In this document: positions 60,275 to 64,000 of the stretch, piece by piece
Layout: the number at the start of each line of letters is the position of its first letter
Position numbering within the stretch: position 1 is the stretch's first letter
Source: Epiperipatus broadwayi
Lineage: Eukaryota; Onychophora; Udeonychophora; Euonychophora; Peripatidae
NCBI GenBank assembly: GCA_028023455.1
Contig: JAQFVV010000112.1
Span: forward strand, 3,320,001 to 3,384,000
DNA: 64,000 nucleotides
Reading direction: 5' to 3'
Made by a program: the position numbers and the translations under genes
Notes under the pieces: model-generated
Database searches by the model: none
The model's input: the letters and a program-made list of their open reading frames with translations, nothing else
Told to the model about the DNA's origin: nothing

Positions 60275-63200
60275 AGTTAGGTGTAGTTGATGATGATACA
60301 AAATCCCTTATCATACTTGACTACAGGAGATTATAAATTGATTAGAGTTATTTTATAAAACCTGACATTATTATAATTATATTATTTTAATAAAGAGATT
60401 AAAATTTAGTTAATAACATTATATTAAATTGATTGTTATTATTTTAAAGTTGTAAGGATGCTTTGAATTTATTATTATTTGAAATAATAGGGGAAGGGGA
60501 ATAGTATTCTTATGCTATTGAGATTGTATCCTGCGGGATATGGGCTCAATGTAATTCTTTACTGCTTGTACTTTACTTTATTGTCTCATGATTTATTAAT
60601 ATTTTATTTATTTAATTTTTCATAAATCAAACCATTTATTATTATTAATCAGTTAAAGCTAATTAAATAGTAGATAGTAAGATTATATGTGTTTTTAGCC
60701 GATCGTAATTATTTTATCTGAGCTAGTCATGTTTTCCTATTATTGTATTTCTAATTGTTGAGGGTAGAATATATATATATATATGAAATATTAAGCCAAG
60801 TATCTAAAATTCTTTAATTTCTTATATCTAAAACAAGAAAGTTTAAATTTTCATAACTCAAACATATTTTAGCTTGCATTAATTATTCTTTTGTTTAAAC
60901 TTGAGTATACATAAATTAATCAATAAATAATCAAATCATTGATTGCTCAAACATTCAGTTCTAGCACAAAAAGAGTCCACAAGGTAATCCATGGAACTTT
61001 AAGTTCCAAAGTTCAACACTCCTAAAACACTGAATTACAGTTCATCAAATATCTATAACGAATAAATCCAAAGCCATGTTCTTATTTTGTATTTTTTTAC
61101 TACAACTCAATCTATATTTTCATTATTTCATTATAAACAATTGTCAATTAACTTGGAAAAAACTATTACTATAGCTGATTTTGAATAAAAGATTAACAGC
61201 TATGTCTTATAAAACATCAAAAATAAATGAAGAACCTTATGTAAGTTGACCTTATTTAGTAAACAAATCAATGAAGAATTCATCGGTGATAATGATAAAT
61301 TTACACAGATTTACATAGTTTGAGCTAAAATGTTAGTGTGGAAATAGTAATTTTTTAGATGATTGGAATGTGTTTACTCAGAAAAAAAATTATTTGAAAA
61401 AAAAAAGTTAATATCTGTTAGTGGGAATAAAACTGGTGAATTTATAATAATTTATTATTCTTTAAAGATAAAAAACTGGGGTATATATAATGTAACAGTG
61501 TGCACATAGGGAGTATCTAAAGGGTTGATGGCAATTATCTCCAAAAACAATAATTGTTAAAGGTCAGTGTTTCACTGAGCATAGAAAATGAGCAAATTTT
61601 AGCATTGGAATAGCAATGTATTTAATAAACAGCAATCAATAATCATCAAGAGTCAATAATAATCCTTAATGATTAATTAAAAAAGGTAATAAGATCGTGC
61701 TAATAATCTAGTCAATACCAAATTTAAGACAAAATTAAAGAAATCAATATTTCATTTGTAGACACATACTTAAGTGTTAAAATTTTCTCAAAAATAATTC
61801 TGTGCCAAAAGTTCTAAAATCATCAATGTCAGTCATTGAAAATTTTGTGTAAATTGGCTATCAAAATAATTTTAAAAATGTATAAAATAAAATGAGTAGA
61901 CTTTCTTAAAGATTGATCTTTACTTTTGCACTAACAAAACAATTGTATAGAGTTCATCTGGATGCACATCTCCATATACATATTCAAATTAGCTTTGAAA
62001 TTCCAAAGATCCTAAATGATGTGGTGGTGAACAAGAGAATATATGTCACTGGAATAATTCAAATTAATGATTAATACATTTATTAATTAGAAATAATCCA
62101 ATTAAATCTCTGACAAGTACCTGTAATACAAATAAATTATTCTGATTTTTTCTATTTACAAATATCAGATATTTCCATACATTGACAAACTCAAATTTAC
62201 AAAGATATAGAAATTGTTTACATAATGTATATGATTATTTAGACTTCTATACTGAAGTGGTGCATAACTGCATGCAGATATACTTGCTTCACATTTACTT
62301 GAATTAACCTATCTCCTTTTGTATATGTATATAATTTATTTGTTAATATCCACACACATTAGTAATATGTGTTTGTGTGCATGTACAATCTTGCATCATC
62401 TTAAAGTTAAATCACAAGATTTTATTTATTTTTCAAAAGAAGAATCAATTTTAAAAAAGTTAAAATATTTTATGAGGTAAGTAGCCATTAGCGAAGGGAG
62501 CGTAAGTGCCGTACTTCTCTATATACATACCATTGTCTGTAATAGTTACAGTTGTACATTTTTAGACATTTTAAGGTGTTAAATGAAAGTAAGAGACAAA
62601 AGGGAGGAAACCTATGTGGTGGCACAAAGGACTACAGAAGCAAAATTGGGATGGAGCAGCAATTAAAATTTAGATTGAAATCCATTAAGAAAACTCATGA
62701 GATACAATCCCAGTCATAAAATAATATATATATAAACATGGAAAGAGGCATTGTATGAGGATTCTGCATTATTTTACTATTATCAAATTACTATCAAGAA
62801 AAATATCAAAATATATAGTAATGTAGAAGACATATTTATTGCCCTGGAATTTGAAATGTTAAAAGTACCTACCACTATGAGTGAATAGTCTGATGTGTGG
62901 TCATCTGTGAAGTTAGCATACTGAGAAGTTCCACCAAAATGTAGAAGATCCATCCATGTCCTACCATCTCAATATCAGTCCAAAGATGCTATACTATCTG
63001 TGCATAAGTCCCAAAATCATCATTTTATTGCCGGTAAAAATGCTTTCATTTTACTTCAAGTTTTAACTGTAACTCAATTTTATATAATATATCTTAACCT
63101 TATAAATTATCTATATCATATTTATTAATGTTAAATCTGCTGGCTAATTATTTAAATAAATTGAAAAATCTACTTGTTACCTTTTATTCATGTATATTAT

Positions 63201-64000
63201 CTTGAATGATGGTGGAAGAAATTTAAATCATTAAATGTGTTTATGTTTCTCTGCTCTCAAAATCCCAAGAGATGGAGCGAGCTAAGAAGATGCAAAATCT
63301 AAAACTTAAATTTTAAAAGTAATAATAAGACATATATAAATTTTTTTTTTTAGTTTCTTGTCTTACCCTCCCCCTCCCATCATATCAAGGAAGGTCATGA
63401 ATCAAAATTTTTAGAATTATGTATTAAATTAATGAAAGATGGCAAGCTTATTTCTATTCAATTAATTTATAAATTACATATGTTGTTTATCATGTGGCTC
63501 TATAAATATAATCAAATATGTGTTAGAAAATAATTTTATTAAAGATATTCATAATAAAATAATATATTGTCTTTAAAATGTTACTCCACATGCTGCTGAA
63601 TTAATAAGTCTTATTTGATAAAAATGATCACAGATATTGAAACTCCTGTAAATATTTATAATTCAAGATTTTATTATGTAAGAAGTAACATTAATAAATT
63701 TGTCTAAATGTGTATATTGCACTGCTTCTCGATGCAGTATAATATCTATATAAAATTAAAACTTTTAATTTATGTATAAGCTATGTAAGGAATAATGGAT
63801 TGTGCTATCAGTCTATTTTAGAAGTAAGTCATCTCCCCAAGATTTAAATATGGTTATATTAGATTTTCAAATGTAAAAATTATTAAAATAGTTATTGTGA
63901 ACATGACACCAAACAGGATGAATGAGAGAAGCATACCATTCATGAAAGTTTTGTTTAGCATAATGCCAATAATGAAGTACAGGAAAGAAGAAGAGGAGGA
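60275..64000. other. AT-rich stretch, one weak exon candidate
   Basis: No repeat with clear ends and no long coding frame. AT microsatellite near 60.77 kb. The only coding-like block is at 62873-62967 (-). Confidence 0.5.
62873..62967 (-). CDS. Weak exon candidate or coding remnant
   Basis: On the minus strand a 95-nt block (2 nt plus 31 codons) reads GRTWMDLLHFGGTSQYANFT and then DDHTSDYSLIV. It ends at a plausible gtaggt donor (62872-62867) and follows an ag at 62969-62968 that lacks a good pyrimidine tract. The composition is protein-like. However, the same frame has two stops just upstream (near 62971-62979), and a neighbouring frame (HLWTDIEMVGHGW and on) also looks coding. A frameshifted transposon-derived pseudogene is an equally good reading. 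The family is not recognised. Confidence 0.25.

Noticed and set aside
62440-62480. Exon-like block ending in gaggtaagt
   Set aside because: The short block after the nearest T-rich acceptor has early stops and is almost pure A/T.

Overview
This window looks like AT-rich, gene-poor nuclear DNA from an invertebrate animal. Evidence: long non-coding stretches, tRNA-derived SINE heads with A and B boxes, small hAT and palindromic transposons, a degraded BED-finger/hAT transposase, and LTR retrotransposons. CpG is scarce except in a few islands. A mollusc (possibly a cephalopod) or an arachnid would fit, but the sequence does not settle the species. No complete host gene is visible. The best host-gene signs are a 45-nt exon-like block at 27684-27728 (+), a possible terminal coding exon at 13221-13420 (-), a weaker exon-like block at 62873-62967 (-), and a CpG-retaining, promoter-like island at about 12.38-13.02 kb.

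Layout. 0.1-2.2 kb: broken hAT (ZBED/SCAND3-like) transposase on the minus strand. 3.4-8.3 kb: two non-autonomous hAT elements, a palindromic MITE, and a segment resembling a hammerhead ribozyme core. 8.3-29 kb: mostly plain AT-rich DNA with MITEs, SINE heads, two CpG-retaining islands and the 45-nt exon candidate. 29.05-29.7 kb: a large imperfect palindrome.

30-60 kb is dominated by three LTR retroelements, all with their coding signal on the minus strand and none with a visible reverse transcriptase. Element I (29991-36940) has 0.8 kb LTRs, a TGTCA target duplication and a gag-like WW remnant. Element II (41072-51797) has very long, closely matching LTRs of about 3.0 kb around a 4.7 kb interior. 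That interior encodes fragments of an unrecognised Glu/Lys-rich protein and carries a long AT-rich tandem leader. Element III (56955-60269) is a Gypsy-type element with gag, zinc knuckle and protease remnants. Its protease end runs straight into an integrase C-terminal-like segment, so the reverse transcriptase, RNase H and integrase core have been deleted. All three therefore look dependent on proteins from other elements. II and III share an unusual plan: next to the presumed 5' LTR lies a tandem array whose units repeat the sequence abutting that LTR, where the primer-binding site should be.

The most unexpected signal is a set of small repeats at 6.9, 7.7, 12.2, 16.3 and 25.6 kb. They share a core of the form (C)TGANGA, short hairpin, GAAAC, nGTCTG, enclosed by complementary arms. 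The copy at 7672-7732 matches the conserved residues of a hammerhead ribozyme. The others look like decayed relatives.
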